A stretch of DNA of 63,818 bases from Candolleomyces eurysporus (GCA_027579435.1 JANBPK010000883.1:1-63818), one strand, 5' to 3'; positions 44,298-58,600 are shown, counted from the first letter of the stretch. A program made the numbers and translations. The notes: generated from the sequence alone by a model not told the origin.

Positions 44298-46896
44298 CTA
44301 ATCTCTGATCCTGTTAGGGATGTTGGCAATCCTCGCTCCAGGGCTGTCAGAGTACGCAGGTCCCGGTGGACCCTCCTTCAATTTGAACGTCCCGGTAGGT
44401 TGTCGGATTATGCCGCTTCCGTAGCCGGGTTTTGGCGGAGGTGCTTTGAATGGCTGGGCTTCGGTATTGAACACCCCTAAGAGAGAAGAGGTGTAAGCCA
44501 TCGGGAAGAAAACAAGGTTGATCAAACCGGATCTTACATTCATCCAAACTGATGTGTGACGGGTCGTCGAAGGTAAGGTACCTACACAGCGCAAAGTGGA
44601 AGGTGTCAGTGATAGCTCGAGACGACAACCGACAGGGCCGGAGGCCAGAAAACGGAACCATGAGCCAACTCACAGATACTTCAACGTCTCCGCGAACCAG
44701 AAACTCTCCGTATCATCAATCAATCCCCCACCAGGCTGATTGACATTCCAAACCCCAGGGAAACCAGACGGAATGCGGAGATATTTGTCGAAGCTTCTAA
44801 CAGCGCTCATAGCCCTCTCAAGGTACTTGGTATCCCCAGTGACACGCCACGCATAGAAGTTAGATTCCAGAACCTCGGGACGATGGATGTAGGCAGTGGA
44901 TCGAGGGTAAAAGCCAGTCTTGTTGTAGAATTCGAGCTGCTCATCGGAGATGGTGTCGCTGGGGCCGGTATAGCTACCCTCTTCAGTGATGAACCCGAAG
45001 GATTCTGGTCCAATGCCGGTACTACAAGGGATAGGTAAGCGCGAATGAATAAGAATAACTCGTCGGTGATATGTCGGACGTACACTGTGCTTGCGTAGGT
45101 GTTCCAGCATCCATCCACGAGTCTGAGGCCGACGTCGATGATGGTTTGGTTATCGAGCAGTCTTCCGCCTGATATCAACGCAGTGAGTTTCGAAGATATC
45201 GAGAATGTGGCCATACGCACCGTAAAGGAAGTTACCACCGTGGAAGCATGCAAGGTGAGAACTGGTGAAGCGCAGGCGTTGATCAGAGTCGTAGTCGGCC
45301 AGATATGTGTGGTTTCCGACGGTAGAAGTCTAGAACAGATAGTTAGCACGCAAAGCAAGCGAAGTAAACAAACAAAGCTCACCTTCAGGAGATGCTGAAT
45401 GGAAGAGTCAATCGCAGTCAACCAAGTGTCTGCGTAAAGGTTGTCATCTGTGTTCGACAAGCGTGCATGCTTGATGAGGTATTCGAAGTAGCTGTCGCCA
45501 CCACCACCCCAAGTCTAGATGCCAGGTCTAAGTTGGCGTGAATTGAATAATAATGCGACACTGAACACGTACGATGTAGCCACCAGAAAAGGTGCCAGTT
45601 GTTGGGTCAATCCAGACGGGTGCGAGCGCTGTAGTCGGGATGGCAGTCAATACCCTGCAATGAAACGACGTTTTCGAACCACGCCTTACCAGGCAAAGGT
45701 GCCTCCTGTTTTCCAGCATCGTTAAAAATAGTTCACAGGAAGTAGGAAGCACACGAACCAGGCTGGCAATATGCCGGACGGATCGGAGTACCAAGTCTTC
45801 GTAAGTCTTGTTTCCGGTATGCTTCGACAAAGTCTCCCATTCCAGGGTGAGCTACAGCCACCCAAAGTCAGAAGATGACGTGAGGATGATAAATGTGAAT
45901 CCAACCCACAGTTCCTGCTTCGGCAATATTGGTCTAATAGGTGTCAGAGATCGTGCGGATTTGGATAAGAAAACAGGTGACTTACAACCGTGACTTGGGG
46001 TTCGTTGTTGGTGAAGTTCACGAATCCGTAAGGCACGTTGTTCTCCTAGAATAGTCAAAGGGTTCAAGATACTTAGAAGTAAGCAGGGAGGGAAACCGCG
46101 TACCCCAACCCATCCATAAGCCATTTTGTCAGTCAACTTTCGAGCCTGCTCAAGCAGGGCCGGATATTTTTGGTCTGTCAGCTCATATGTACTCAAGAGA
46201 CCACCCAAGTATCGGATTGTGGTCTCAAAAATGCTACCGAGGATAATGAGCCTAGGGAAGGAAATTCATTGGGAGACGTAAGCGAACCTGACTTTGTCGG
46301 GTGTCTTGGAATCACTGAAGTCGATCTTGCTCGAGTAGTCGATGGCTTCCTCCAGAAGGGTCTAGCGAGGGAATTAGTATCAGGACTGGCGAGCAGCGTT
46401 TCCTAAGGTTACCTCGAGACCCATAATTTTCTAGGAAGTGGGTTAACGGACGTCGTCAAGGGTATACAGGAAGGATGCTCTCACCATGGTTCCCATCGCA
46501 TCGACAATGGTAGCACCTAGTATACCATGTCACCAAGACATCGCTTCTCTCGAAACAGACGACTCACCCCATCCATTCCTTCCTTCGTTAAACGCTGTCC
46601 ACAATTTCAGCCAACAATCCGCCACCTACATACTGCACTGGTAACATACATCGACTCAATGGCGCCAGGTTGTCATGACTCCAAGCGTACTCCCTGTGGT
46701 GCTCGTCAGAGAGGGGTTTCGTCGCGGAAAGGAGCGCTTACTTGTAGGAGAGGTAGCTGTGTAAAAATATGTCGACAACCTCGGCCTTCACAGCGGCATA
46801 GGCTGGCGGTACCACCAGGTTAGGCGGCTGAACGAGCCCAGCATAGGTGGTGCTGAAGAGCAAGAAAGGAATGGGGACAAGCCGGTAAAGCTTCAT
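44298..46896 (-). CDS. GH47 class I alpha-1,2-mannosidase
   Basis: The start MKLYRLVPIPFLLFSTTYAG is a signal peptide, so the enzyme is secreted or in the secretory pathway, where this family trims N-glycan mannose. Many short exons join into the family order: VKAEVVDIFLHSYLSYK, KTPDKVSLFETTIRYLGGLL, GTLTLEWETLSKHTGNKTYE, DPTTGTFSGGY, GGGGDSYFEYLIKHARLS, FTSSHLACFHGGNFLYGA, TGIGPESFGF (conserved Pro-Glu), STAYIHRPEVLES, and FWFAETLKYLYLTF near the end. Exon 1 is 46896-46742. The last exon codes a Pro-rich tail ending NIPNRIRD. The frame appears undamaged. I did not settle every splice site. An N lies in the 3' flank at 44262. Confidence 0.88.
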
Positions 46897-48001
46897 AGTG
46901 GGAAGAGTCGAAAGCGGGGAGCTCAATGAGAACGAACATCCGGGAAGCACTTTAATACGTCCCCGTCAAGGCGAACAAGTGTCGGCTAAAGTCTTCTGCT
47001 AGTCCATCTTGGGAATACTTGGCCACAAGATCGGAGTTCCCCCGTTTGGTTTGGACTTGGGGCTTCTCGACGCCAAATGATGGCATTCCGACCGATCAAG
47101 TAGAAGAGGAAGCAAAATGTGCACAATGGTCAGGCTGATGGCAGGCCCACGCCCTGAGTAAATAGGCTTTTAACGCATGGTTGACCTTGTCTGGGGAAGC
47201 AGCCATCGTGCCACATGAGACTGAGCGACCCATATCTGCTACAACAGGTGCGGATGCTGAGAAAATGAGGATGGGAGCCTCATCACCTGGCTGAGAAAAC
47301 GTCTTGGGGGATCGTCGCGTCCCCTGATCGGTGATTCTTTGGATATTCGTGGTGCGATTTGTCTGTTAATATCCCTTGGTATTTCTGTGACGACCATGCA
47401 GTGGATCCCGGATAATTCTATGTCCAGGGAGTATTGTAGGTTTGCCTGCCGAGCAAGCGAGGGCGGGGTATCAACGAAAGAAGCTGAATCCGATGAGCTG
47501 AGCAATACAAGGTTCGAATAGGTCCGATACTCACAAGAAGCTCTCGCTCGCAAACAGAAGCGTCAAACATCCGTGAATCAGCCGAAACCCTTCACGAGGT
47601 CTTTCAAGACTTCGTTGGCTTGAGGCTAGTTCTAGTGCCACGTACATATCGGCCTAAGCTTCCATCATGACGTCTTTTCATTGTTAAATATGGCGGCAGT
47701 CGATGTGCGGGACCTGCGGAGTACTATAACGTCAATATTCATGTTCATTCCGAGTGTTCGGTTCAACGAGCAAAATAAGATACCTTATTCGCCTTTTCTC
47801 ATCCGAGACTCAGTATGATCCACGACGCAATAGGATGCTGGCACGACATGATCATCGTCATTGTCAAAGCAATATGTCACGGTAGCGTGGTAAACGATCG
47901 CCATCACTACACGTCGGCATGACGCGACTTGCTTAGCACACCACGACAAAGCCCTGACGTCCCTTGACCGTTAACCTCGAGCTCAATACCCAAAAACTAC
48001 G
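46897..48001. other. Intergenic, about 1.1 kb, divergent promoters
   Basis: Lies between the GH47 gene (minus) and an F-box/LRR gene (plus), so it must hold both promoters. Short frames at 47239-47553 resemble nothing known. No repeat was noticed. Confidence 0.5.
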
Positions 48002-50025
48002 ATGCAGTCAGACATGAGTATATCCTCACGCGGGAAAAGTGAAGTTGAACTTCAGGCCGTCTCTAGTCCAGGTATGTCTCTATCTGTCCTCAGATGATTG
48101 TGATTTGGAAGATTGGTTTATCGATCCTTTGTGGCACCTTCAGGCCCATTCGAAGCGTCTATCGAACCCGTCAAAAGTACTGTTGGCACCATCGAGGGAG
48201 AAAACGAAGCTGGGGGAGACAAGAGCTCGGCAGGAACGAATTCTGAGGACGTCACAAGACAGGTTCTTGAGAGTGAGGACATGCTGCCGCTCATTTTGCT
48301 GGCCGTAAAGAAGCTCCTCATTCAAGATCTTGGCATCATTGTGGCTCAGGATCCACCTATTGAAAGAAGATCGAGCTGGAAGAGCGCATTTTGCTCGCTT
48401 TTGTCGGTGAACAGGTCCTTCCTGTCAACCGGATCCACTCTTTTATGGAACACGATGGAGAGGTTGGCCCCGGTCTGCAAATTGCTTCCTTGGTACAACT
48501 CCCCATATAGCGGCATTGGTGTACGTTTTCTTCTTCTCTTGCTCTTTTCTTTCTCTTGATCGTGTTTTGTCTGCTCTAGGACCACCGCTATCTCGGATCG
48601 GAAGATTGGCACCACTTTGTTTTTTACGCTTCGCGCATCCAGCACTTCCATCTACAATTTTCTCCTGATGAAGACATCTCCATATCGTCACCCTGGCTTC
48701 TTCAATTGTGCATGCTGCATGATAAACCTGACCCTTTGTTCCCAATCCTCCAAACCATCTCTATTTCGCCGGAAGCATTTTCCGGTTTATCGGTCCTCTT
48801 CCTCCTTGTGGGTCCGTCGTTGCGTTCTCTTCAGCTTCAATCTTGTTCGGAAGTCTCTGATTACGCAAACGTGCCACCCCAATGGATTAGCTATCGTAAG
48901 GAATCAGTTTCGAAGAAAACGCAGGTGAATCTCCTTTCAGTGATGCCCAGAGTATCATTCAGCGCTTCTCGACTCCAGACCTTTGACTACCGTGGACCGG
49001 TCAGCGGCGAATTTTTCCAGCACTTATCCTTGTTCAATAGCATCACATCCCTACGCTTGATCATAGCAAACACCGAACGTTTATGGAACCTTACACGACT
49101 TTGCCGTCTTCCTTTGCGGTCTTTACACATTGAGGCTCCCTTCCTTTACGGTCACCTCGCCGAACATAACAATTCAGGCTTCTTCCTCGGGGAGCTCGAC
49201 ACGCTACTCGTATCCACCCGAGATAGCCGACACCCCCTTGTCTTTATGTGTCTTCGCCCCAAACCTCCTCGCAACATCACACTCGAATTCGCTGGGATAG
49301 CCCGAGCCCTGGCCTTCCATTTTTCCATCGCATCATACCTCGGTCGTATGAATGCTGGAGTGCAGAATCTATCCTTTGTATTCTCGCCGGGACCACCGCC
49401 GTTGGAATCCAACATTCCGGCTGGAGCGTGGCCCTGGCCAGAAGAGCATAAGGCTGAAGAGCTTGCGCAGAATGCTCTGAACGGCTTAGTAAACCTGAAA
49501 AGGTTGAACGTAGTCAATCTTCCGATCTCTCTTGCGCGCTCTGTAGTGCCCATGCTCCAGAGTGTAATCCGTCAATGGGGTCAACTGACGTCGCTGGTAT
49601 TCCAAGTCAAGCCCAACGAGTCGGGAATCACAGGTAGCGATGATCATCTTCCGGGCCTTGGTTCCTTCTGTACCGTCATCTGGAAATACTGTCCCAAGCT
49701 GGAAGAACTCGAATTCCACTTCGACGAGACGCGAATCGCAGAAGAAGATTTACTCGGATCGGAGCTCTTCCGATCGTGCACGGGCGACATAGCTGCGGCT
49801 CTCAATGAGCATCCCCTACGCAATTTGAAAATCAACACTCTAAATCAGAGTTTGAATTTGGAGCTGCGGAAGAAGGTGGATATAGCGACGTTCCTTGATA
49901 CTCTGTTTCCTCGGCTCGAAGAGCTGGAGGGATCTGCTTCGGGTGTATGGGAGGAGGTTCAGGTAATGATTAGAGCTTACCAGGGTGTGAGACAGCGTGT
50001 GTATACTCTCATTGAAGCTTTGTAG
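48002..50025 (+). CDS. F-box/LRR-like protein, degenerate F-box
   Basis: Exons are 48002-48071, 48144-48520 and 48580-50025, with phases that join (SSP-GPFEASIEP, SGIG-DHRYLG); about 630 aa. After an acidic Ser/Gly-rich start comes a weak F-box-like region (LLSVNRSFLSTGSTLLWNTM). The large third exon has leucine-rich repeats (FNSITSLRLI, LPLRSLHIEAP, LVNLKRLNVVNLP, KLEELEFHFDE). Layout follows the expanded F-box/LRR family of Agaricomycetes, so a role as a substrate receptor is inferred. Confidence 0.75.
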
Positions 50026-50668
50026 ATACATTATGCGTATTGGTCGACATGATCCAGGGCCTACTGTAGTGAACAGCCTATTGCTGCCTGAGTTGTACAT
50101 TCAAGTTGGGTGGAGTTCGACAACTTCCACTTCATCTCCTTCCGGACATCGGGATCGATTGCCTACCGGTGCTAAAGATTGCTGCGTAGTATCTTGAGCT
50201 CCCCAAACCATGTAGGGCTCCTTCGGCTTTCATCTTGCCCCTACGATTCGTGGATCGCTGGCGCCTAAATATATGGTGACGAGCGCTGGCGGCCCGGCGG
50301 GCCCGACTGCACAGCAACCGGAGTGAGTGATCGATCAGAACAATCATCCAATGGTGATGGCGACATGGCAAGACATGGCCCATCGAGGCCAAAGCAACGG
50401 CTGGGGTGCTGGGAGAAACATTCTTTGCACCGACCTCCTTGCGTTGTTCTCTGACCCTCATCTGTTCCGAAGGCAAAATGAATGTCAAGAGCTATGACCA
50501 CCCGCCTCATTTTTATCGCCACAAGATCAATTCATTTCCGGAATTGATTTGACGGGCCCAATTTTCATAAAAGGGGCTATGTACGAGACCGGCGGAGACC
50601 TGGCGGACCAGTGTTCGAGATCTGGTCATTGGGGTTTCTCAAATACTGTCACCTCAGTGACAGACACG
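50026..50668. other. Intergenic, nothing recognised
   Basis: 3' flank of the F-box/LRR gene and promoter of the next gene. Frames on both strands are short and unconvincing. Confidence 0.5.
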
Positions 50669-52449
50669 ATGGTCTCCCCGCTCAATCCTGCCAGGTCCTC
50701 TCCGTTCACCCAAATGAAGTTGACTCGGAAATGGGTGCTTGTCGGCGTATTCGCTGTTCTTGCGGTGACTTTCGGCATCCACTCGCTTCAGACCGTCCAT
50801 GTATCCAAAACAGCCTCGCCCGACTTATTCCACTCTACGGTTCCGGCCAACGGGGAGTGCAGCGCCCAGACACATTCCTCCCAGGGACCGTGGATGGTTC
50901 CAGCGAACTACCTCAACTATGATCATCCTACAACGCTCGGACGCGGTGCGTTCCACCTTGCTACCTCTATGGTGTATTGTGACCTTCTTTCTATAGACAA
51001 CCTCCAGAAAGATAGCCACTACGTTACTTCATTCCCTGTCGCTGGATTCAGTGCGTATCTGATGCCATACCAATGAAAGATTGTCGCTGACGCTCGTCTT
51101 CAGCCAATAAATTTATCGCATACGTACGTTGCTGCTCTCCGTTGGGATTTGGGTTTGGACAGAATTCTGAAGGGTTTCTTAGATGCATCTCATTTACCAA
51201 GGCGTTTTGAGCAACCGAATCCCCATCGTTCCGCCCATTATACCACCTGGCTGGGTCCGTGCGTATCTTCCGCTCAATCTTTCCCTCCACCAAAGTCAAC
51301 TTTTCTTGACAGCTATCGACGCTGGGATGATACCCTTCGGTGACCTCTTCAACCTCACCAACCTCCGGGCAAACCTACGCTCACCTGTTCTCGAGTGGAC
51401 CGATGTCAAGCTCCTCAAACCCAACGCTTCGGTTCAAGACGAAAACGTAGGCGACGACCCAACACTTGAACGCATAGGTTGCTGGTCAACGCGGAAACGG
51501 TCATCATTCAGTCCAACATTTGTCGGCCATGCCGAAAACCTTCTTAAACTCGATCTGTCCTTCACCCGGGTTCCAGACTTTGCCTACTTCAACGAAACGG
51601 ATCAAGACGAATTCCATACCAAGTTTTCATCCTTGGCGGCGTTGACTTGGCCCAAACATCCCCACCCTTCCGCTCATGACCGTCCCCTCATGGCAAAATC
51701 ACGGTTCGGTGCGAGATTACCACCGGAAGACCAGCTCGCTTGCTTCGACTTGCTGTATTTCGTGTCGACAGGTGTGAAGCGGTATGAGTTTGAGAATCGG
51801 TGGTCGCCTGTGTGGAATACGGTTGGGACGCATTTGACATTTACGCAGCCCTTGATGGATATAACGCAGGGGTACCTTAGACGAGCTTTGAAGATTGGGG
51901 AGAAAGAGGAGATGCCTGCCGTATGTTCTTGCTTTTTCTTACTGCTGCCACCATAACCCGACGCCGTTTTTAGATTATCACTGCGCATATTCGTCGGAAT
52001 GACTTCAAATTCAAATGCAAGGATGGTCAGGAGCCTCCGTGCTACATGCCTATTCATAAATACGTAGAAGCGGTCAGCGAAATTCAGAAGGAGCTGACCG
52101 AAAAGCGTAACATCAAGGCAACTCGTGTCTTCGTCTCGTCCGGTGAGCGCGCTTTTCCATCTTTTGTCTCTCCAACTATTCTTATATTTCATGTCCCTCA
52201 ATCACAGACGAAACAGAGCTGTCCTTCTGGGACGAAGTTGCCAGCTTGGGGTGGACGTTCTTCAATCACACTGCGGAACAGACAATAGAGAAGTACGGAG
52301 ATTGGTATCCCCTTCTCATTGACAAGGTAGCGCTTAGCTCGGGCGTTGGGTTCGTTGGGACCAGTCCGTCGACGTTTAGCGTTTTGAATGCGAGACGAGT
52401 GGAGGATTGGAACAATGGCATCACGAAGATGCTGAACTATTATATTTAG
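50669..52449 (+). CDS. O-fucosyltransferase-like type II membrane protein
   Basis: Exons are 50669-51050, 51104-51123, 51183-51920, 51974-52142 and 52208-52449. One exon is only 20 nt; with it the protein reads GFTNKFIAYMHLIYQGVLSN, matching the usual start of the catalytic domain. A short cytosolic tail and one membrane anchor (WVLVGVFAVLAVTFGI) indicate a Golgi-type protein. Later blocks are IPIVPPIIPPGW, IITAHIRRNDF (the HxRxxD-like pocket motif), ASLGWTFFNHT, and VGFVGTSPSTFSVLNARR. These fit fungal GDP-fucose O-fucosyltransferase-like proteins; donor and acceptor are not proven. ATG 50714 is an alternative start. Confidence 0.78.
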
Positions 52450-52731
52450 AGTATATATTGCAGTAATATCTGGGTTATCTAAGGACTCGATATAATACAA
52501 TCTATGGACTATTGGCACTGGTATCTCCTTGGATAGTGAGAGCCCTTCAAACTTCAAGTACCGGATGGCCTAGGCGCTGAGCGCTGACTGCGTGAAACTG
52601 TGGTTCAAATTTAAATTCGCGGCTTGCCGTGCCACAATGCACTGTCACGCTGGCGGCCTGTAGGACAAAGAGAGACAAACTGAACTCTCGGCGTTCATCG
52701 TAATCTTTGATCATCTCCGTCACTCGAATCG

Positions 52732-54527
52732 ATGGCAGCTCCAGTAGGTATGGTATAAAGGATCTGTTGCATGACGCGAGCTATCCGACTGATTGCATAT
52801 CAAAGTAGACGCGGTTGAAAGAGCATTGCGCGTGCCAGAACTTGTGGGCGAAATTGTGACAACTTATGCCCAAGAATCCCGGCGAACCGTCGATACTGGA
52901 AACGCATGGAAGCACAAGTTGTTACCGCTGCTGGTAGTGAACACGATCTTCTTTGATGCTACGATCGACCGGCTTTGGGAATCCATGGAGTCGTTTCTGC
53001 CTTGCATTCGTCTAATACCTCCCATGCCACCATTAGGACCAACACCTGGAGTAAGCACGCTGTTGCCTTGGTAGAATGATTTACTAAGCCATGCTATCAT
53101 AGGACCTACTCAGAAGTGACTTCTGGGACCGCTTCAACGTATATGCATCCAAAATCGTTACCTTATCGGTTCGCAAGGATACGAAGACCTTTGGACCTTG
53201 GCTTTCTTTTATTTCGAGTCAACCTTATCACCCTATACCCTTATTTCCACGATTAAGCGTCCTGAACATCTACTCCAACGATGCAGTGTCATCAGCACTT
53301 CTCCGTGGTCTGGCCGCACAGCTGCAGCAATGCGCTCTTCGTGATGTCGAAGAAGATCAAGAGTCCTTGACCTTTTCCACGGCAGCAATTGCAAATATTT
53401 GCTTCAATTGCGATCTCGTCGCACTGGACTTGGAACTACCGCCTCAAACGCTAAGTGATGCGGTAAAATACTTAAAACACATCGAAAGCCTTCAATCTTT
53501 ATCAATCACGGGCCCACAAGAACTCTCCTCACCCTCCTTGCTTCAATCAACGACGCTTGGCCCCTTGAGTGACATTCGAAGACTAAGAAGACTTACCTTG
53601 AAATACCAGAAAGTCGCATCGCTCATTGAGAGTGCTGACATATCGCCTGCCGTTATCCAGGATGCCTTGGAGGCACCCGCAGTGCTCCCCTTTTTAGACG
53701 AGCTCATTGTCTCCGGGGATGGCTTTGCTCTGTTTCTGGTAGCCTCAAGGGCTGTCTTCCTGCACAGCCTTCGCGCACTAGAAGTCACTTTCCTTTCATC
53801 AGAGACTGCCAGAGCTCTACTACTCCCTCACGCACTCCGGATCCACCTTGAACGAAACCCCGACCTCAAGAAGTTGAAAATACAGAGGTCAGAAGCAGGT
53901 CACCAAGGGCCGTGCCTATATCCTCATGTTCTTCAAAATTGCCGGAGCCACTCCTTTTACCAGCATTGCACTCAGTTTGTCTCTGCCCTGTCGGAAGCTT
54001 CCCAATTACAAGAGCTCAAGATCGACAACGTTCCATTTCTAGATCCCGACATTATACACGAGATTTGCAATATCGTCCCCGGCCTCCCAAACCTTATTCA
54101 TCTGACCCTTCGCCCATCCTCTCTAACAACTCAACCCAGCGATTCCGTGATATTTCCCTCTCTGGGACACTTGGGAATAATTGCGGAAACCAATCCATTA
54201 CTCGAATCCCTCAGTATGCCGCTGGATATTACCCATGTTCCCCCACTTCCGAGTATCGAAACATTCAGCTGCAACGACCGCCTCCAGCTGCTTTCCATTG
54301 GAGATGGGTCTGGTATATATTCAACCAGAATGAAGGATATGATCGCTGTTGCAAGATATCTGGACGCGCCCTTCCCGAACATCGCTCATCTTCCCCCAGT
54401 GGACAACTCAGGCGGGTCCTCTAGAGCCCAGGACTCAGAGGATGCCGCTTTTTGGGCCAATATTGAGGACCTTGTTCATTCGTACCAGGACAATCGGGTG
54501 CGAAGCATCAGCGCCATTCAATTGTAA
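52732..54527 (+). CDS. F-box/LRR-like protein
   Basis: Exons are 52732-52747 (only 16 nt), 52809-53050 and 53103-54527. The product is about 560 aa, starting MAAPVDAVERALRVPELVGE. VVNTIFFDATIDRLWESMES is the F-box-family block. Exon 3 holds leucine-rich segments (LVALDLELPPQ, LQELKIDNVPF, LPNLIHLTLRPSSL). The tail includes a conserved NIEDLVHSYQDNRVRSI end. The frame is clean. The tiny first exon is supported by good splice sites and phase, but the start is less sure than the rest. Confidence 0.75.
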
Positions 54528-55603
54528 AGATATCTTGACCATGTACGTAGCGCCGGATTCATGATAGCGAATTCCCCTTAGTGCGTCAAAAATATTCCAA
54601 GAGAACTTGTATATCGACTCTATGTATGTAACGTCTGCCGCTGTAGACCCAAACTTGGATAGATTGTCGAAAGCAGAAACTGGGCGCTTCGTTCCACTAG
54701 CATCAGCGGCATCGAGCGTGAAAACTGTATGTGCTCTTGCAGTTTGCCACGTCGTATCGCTGGCTTGATTTCTTACCCTTTCCTCCCCGACAGAAACATA
54801 AGTCTGGGTCACACACATTCAATCTAGACAGGAAGGGATACCACAATCAAAACCCCGCACAGAGGAACTTCAAGATAGTGAGTCGGTCAAGTTCTAGAGT
54901 TGCGACTGCAATGCGACAATCCTCGTCCCCGGAGGGCCCTGTCAGGCGAGGATTACCCTTAGGAGCGTTACCTTTGGCCGTATCAATGGCTCTCCATTGA
55001 GACTCGTCAGATATCGGAGCCCTTCTTGTCAGTCAATAAGGCATTTCTTGCTTCATCGCTGGTAGGAAACTAAATCATAGATTCTCAATACGCATCCAAG
55101 ATCACTACTTTGCCTGCATGCAACACAACGATAAACGTTGTGCCTCGCTTGCTCAACAAGGCTCCGGTCGGTTGGTTTCAGGGCAGCTTCGATCCGCCTC
55201 GCTCCTTATAGTCACATTCTTTCCAGGGCAGACTTTTGGTTTTCTTTATGGTTTCCATTGTTACTCTACTGCGCTGACAAGGTGGTGGCATGTCTTCAAA
55301 GTTCATATCCACCGCAAAGTGCGCATATTCAGTTTCTTTGGAGCACTGATCAAGCTTCGATGAAGAGGAGACGTCTCGACGAGATATACAGTGAGTTTTC
55401 TTTGCTTTCCAGGGATGGACTTACCTCTCATTCTAACCCTTGTGTTGGCGAGGCTTCCCATTGTATGGTGTGCCGCCATCGTTGGCGTTCGAATTAGGAA
55501 ATGGGCGCGTGAGCCACAGGACTCATTGTCGTCCATAATAGGGCGACGCGTGATGCAAATAGGTATTTAAACTTGACCATGCTCTCGAGGATTAACTTCC
55601 ACA
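54528..55603. other. Intergenic, nothing recognised
   Basis: Several frames of 70-130 codons occur on both strands, but none shows a motif or splice pattern I trust. It contains the LIG4 promoter. Confidence 0.45.
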
Positions 55604-58600
55604 ATGCAACCAGCATCTACCACCCCCTCTTCCTCCGGCCCTTCAAAGGAGCCCGGAATCGTGCAACCTCCATATCCGCCACAACCTCACAATGCTGAGA
55701 CTGCTCCATTCAGCGTACTCGCTTGCTTGCTCGAAAACTTGGCTGACGAGAAGAAGCATGAGAGAAGGCGCAAGCTCATCAACACTTGGTTTGTCGTAAG
55801 TACTTGTTCAAGCCAGTAGTAGGGCGTGTGTGTAACTGAGTATCGGATTAGCACTGGCGCCAAGAAAAGGGTGACGACTTGTACCCAGTTCTACGTCTTC
55901 TCCTTCCTCAGGTATGTTTGTGGTGATTGCACAATTCAATCGGGATCTCACGCGCATGTTTAACTTTCAGAAAGATCGAGAACGTCCTGTCTACGGACTG
56001 AAAGAGAAGAATCTCGCGAAGATATTCATCAAATTGATAGGACTCGGAATGCGCGACCCCGATGCCGTTCGGCTGTTGAATTGGAAGAAGCCCACAGAGA
56101 AAGATGTAAGGTCTAGCAAGTGATAGCGTGTTGTATCACTGAACACGCTTGTTCTCATAGAAAGCCTCTGGAGATTTTCCCCAGGTACTCTATGAAGTCG
56201 TCAAGAAACGATCGTCTATAACCGAGGGGACTCTTACTATTGACGACGTCAATGAGGTCCTCAACGACTTGGCTAAAACTATACGGAAGCAGTAAGCGAC
56301 GTCTAAATACCTTGAGCCTCATCTAGTAAATTACTTGGTAACAGGGATGCGCAGTCCAAGATTTTGCACCGAGTCTATGATAACTGCAGCCCCGAGGAAC
56401 AACGATGGATCATTCGCATTATTCTAAAGGGTAAGGCATCCACTAGCACCCCAATCTCTGAGCCGGCATTAAGGCTTAATCAATTTGAAGACATAAATAT
56501 TTCTGTCAAGGAAGCCACTGTGTTTTCAGTCTTCCACCCCGATGCCCAAGATTTATTCAACATATGCTCGGACTTGAAGAGGGTCGCTTGGGAGCTATCG
56601 ATTCCCTTCTCCAGACTGGCCGAAGAGGTACGACCAATGCGGCTAACTTCGAGTTTCTCTGCTGAGTCTTCGTAGAATAAAGCAGTCCAGCTGTTTCAAG
56701 CATTCGCACCTATGCTCTGCAAGCGACCAACGAGGAAAATTGAAGACACGGTCAAGGAGATGGGTGGCAGCGAATTCATTATTGAGGAGAAGCTTGACGG
56801 CGAACGGATGCAATTGCACAAGCGCGGAAACGAGTACTTTTACTGCTCCAGGTATCCGATTGAACCTCCCCGTTTGGGCGAAACATTACTGACTGCCCGA
56901 TAGGAAAGGAAAAGACTACACTTACCTCTACGGAAAAGATGGCGAGAACGGTTGTCTCACGCCATTTATAGATGCTGCGTTCGATCCCAGAATAACGGAG
57001 TATGCTTCTAGTTTTCTTCGTGCATTATTACGATCGCTGACCTTACCTTAGCATCATCCTTGACGGTGAAATGCTCGTATGGGATCCCGTATCCCAGCGT
57101 CATCTGCCCTTCGGTACTCTGAAGACTGCCGCCCGTAGTATGTGCTCCCTTCATAGCGGCGCCTAACGCCTGATACCACGCGTTTGCAGACAATTCGACG
57201 AACGAGAATGCCCCACGAGTGTGCTGTGAGTCCCTTTCGTACCTCTCGGTCTCGTAAACTGACACCCTCTTCTACGAGTCAAAATATTCGATCTGTTGTA
57301 CTTGAACGGACAGTCGCTGTTGAAAAAGTCTCTCACCTGTCGGAAAATGAACGCCAAACACTATATCAAGGAGATCCCAGGTCGGTTCGAGCACGTCACA
57401 GAGTATCGAGGAAAGACTGCAAAGGACGTTCGGGTGAAGATGGATCAAGTTATGCGAGCTCGTGGCGAGGGTTTGGTGATCAAGCACCCCCGCTCGAAGT
57501 ATACACTGAACGGCCGAATTTCCGATTGGATTAAGGTATCAAGTTTCGCCATTCATTGCGTTGAAAAAGGCTCATCCGCTTTCGAAAACAGGTCAAACCG
57601 GAGTACATGGTAGGTCGTGCATTCAGTTCTGGTAGATGGCCCAGTGTAATCGTTTCCGTTGGTAGGATAACTTGGGAGAGACGATGGATGTGCTTGTTGT
57701 CGGTAAGAACAATCTTTTTCAGTCTCCCCTTTCAATGGCGTTTGAAGCATTCGCCTAGGCGGCTCATATGGGAGTGGAAAACGAAGCGGTGGCGTTTCGA
57801 CGCTCATCTGCGCAGTCATGGAAGATCGTCCGGCGAATGACGGAGAACCCAAGTAAGGGAACACTGCACCGTGTTGACAGTTTAAGTTGAAGTATCATCG
57901 ACTCTAGGTATAGAACCTTTGCTAGGATAGGCACTGGCCTGTCTTTCGCCGACTTCGTATGGGTTAGAAACAAGCCGTGGAAACAGTGGAGTTATAAGAA
58001 ACCTCCAAAGTGGCTACTAACCTCGAAGAGAGGTCTGGACGACAAGGGGGATCTTTACTTGGAGCCTGAAGAGTAAGTGCCTCGTTGTTGCTTCATGTAA
58101 GATTTCGAGTCTCTGATTTTTCTCGTTCCAGTTCGTTCATGCTGAAAGTCAAAGCCGCGGAGATTGTACCTTCGAGTATGAACAGAATATTGGTCTCCGA
58201 CATATGACATGCTAATGATGTTCTGTATAGCTCAATATCATATGGGCTTCACGCTGCGTTTCCCCAGAGCAATGGCTATTCGAGACGACCTCTCCATTGA
58301 AGATTGTATGACAGCGAATGGTGCGTACGATCTTTTAGCCTGCCAGGCATGTACTCACTATCCGAAGATGTATTCGAGAGTATGAGGGATGAGAAGAAGC
58401 GAAAAATGGAAGATCACTATGAGTAAGTTATACCTACCCTTGTAGCCGACTTATGGCTGAACATTTTGCTTCAGCGTCGAGTCAAAGAAGCAGAAAAAGA
58501 AAAACACGATCTCAAAGAAGGTAAGAGCGCCGAAGGCTTCGAAGCTCCAGCACTAAGTTTAATTTGTTGCCCAGCCCGTGATGCTCTCTGAATACACAGG

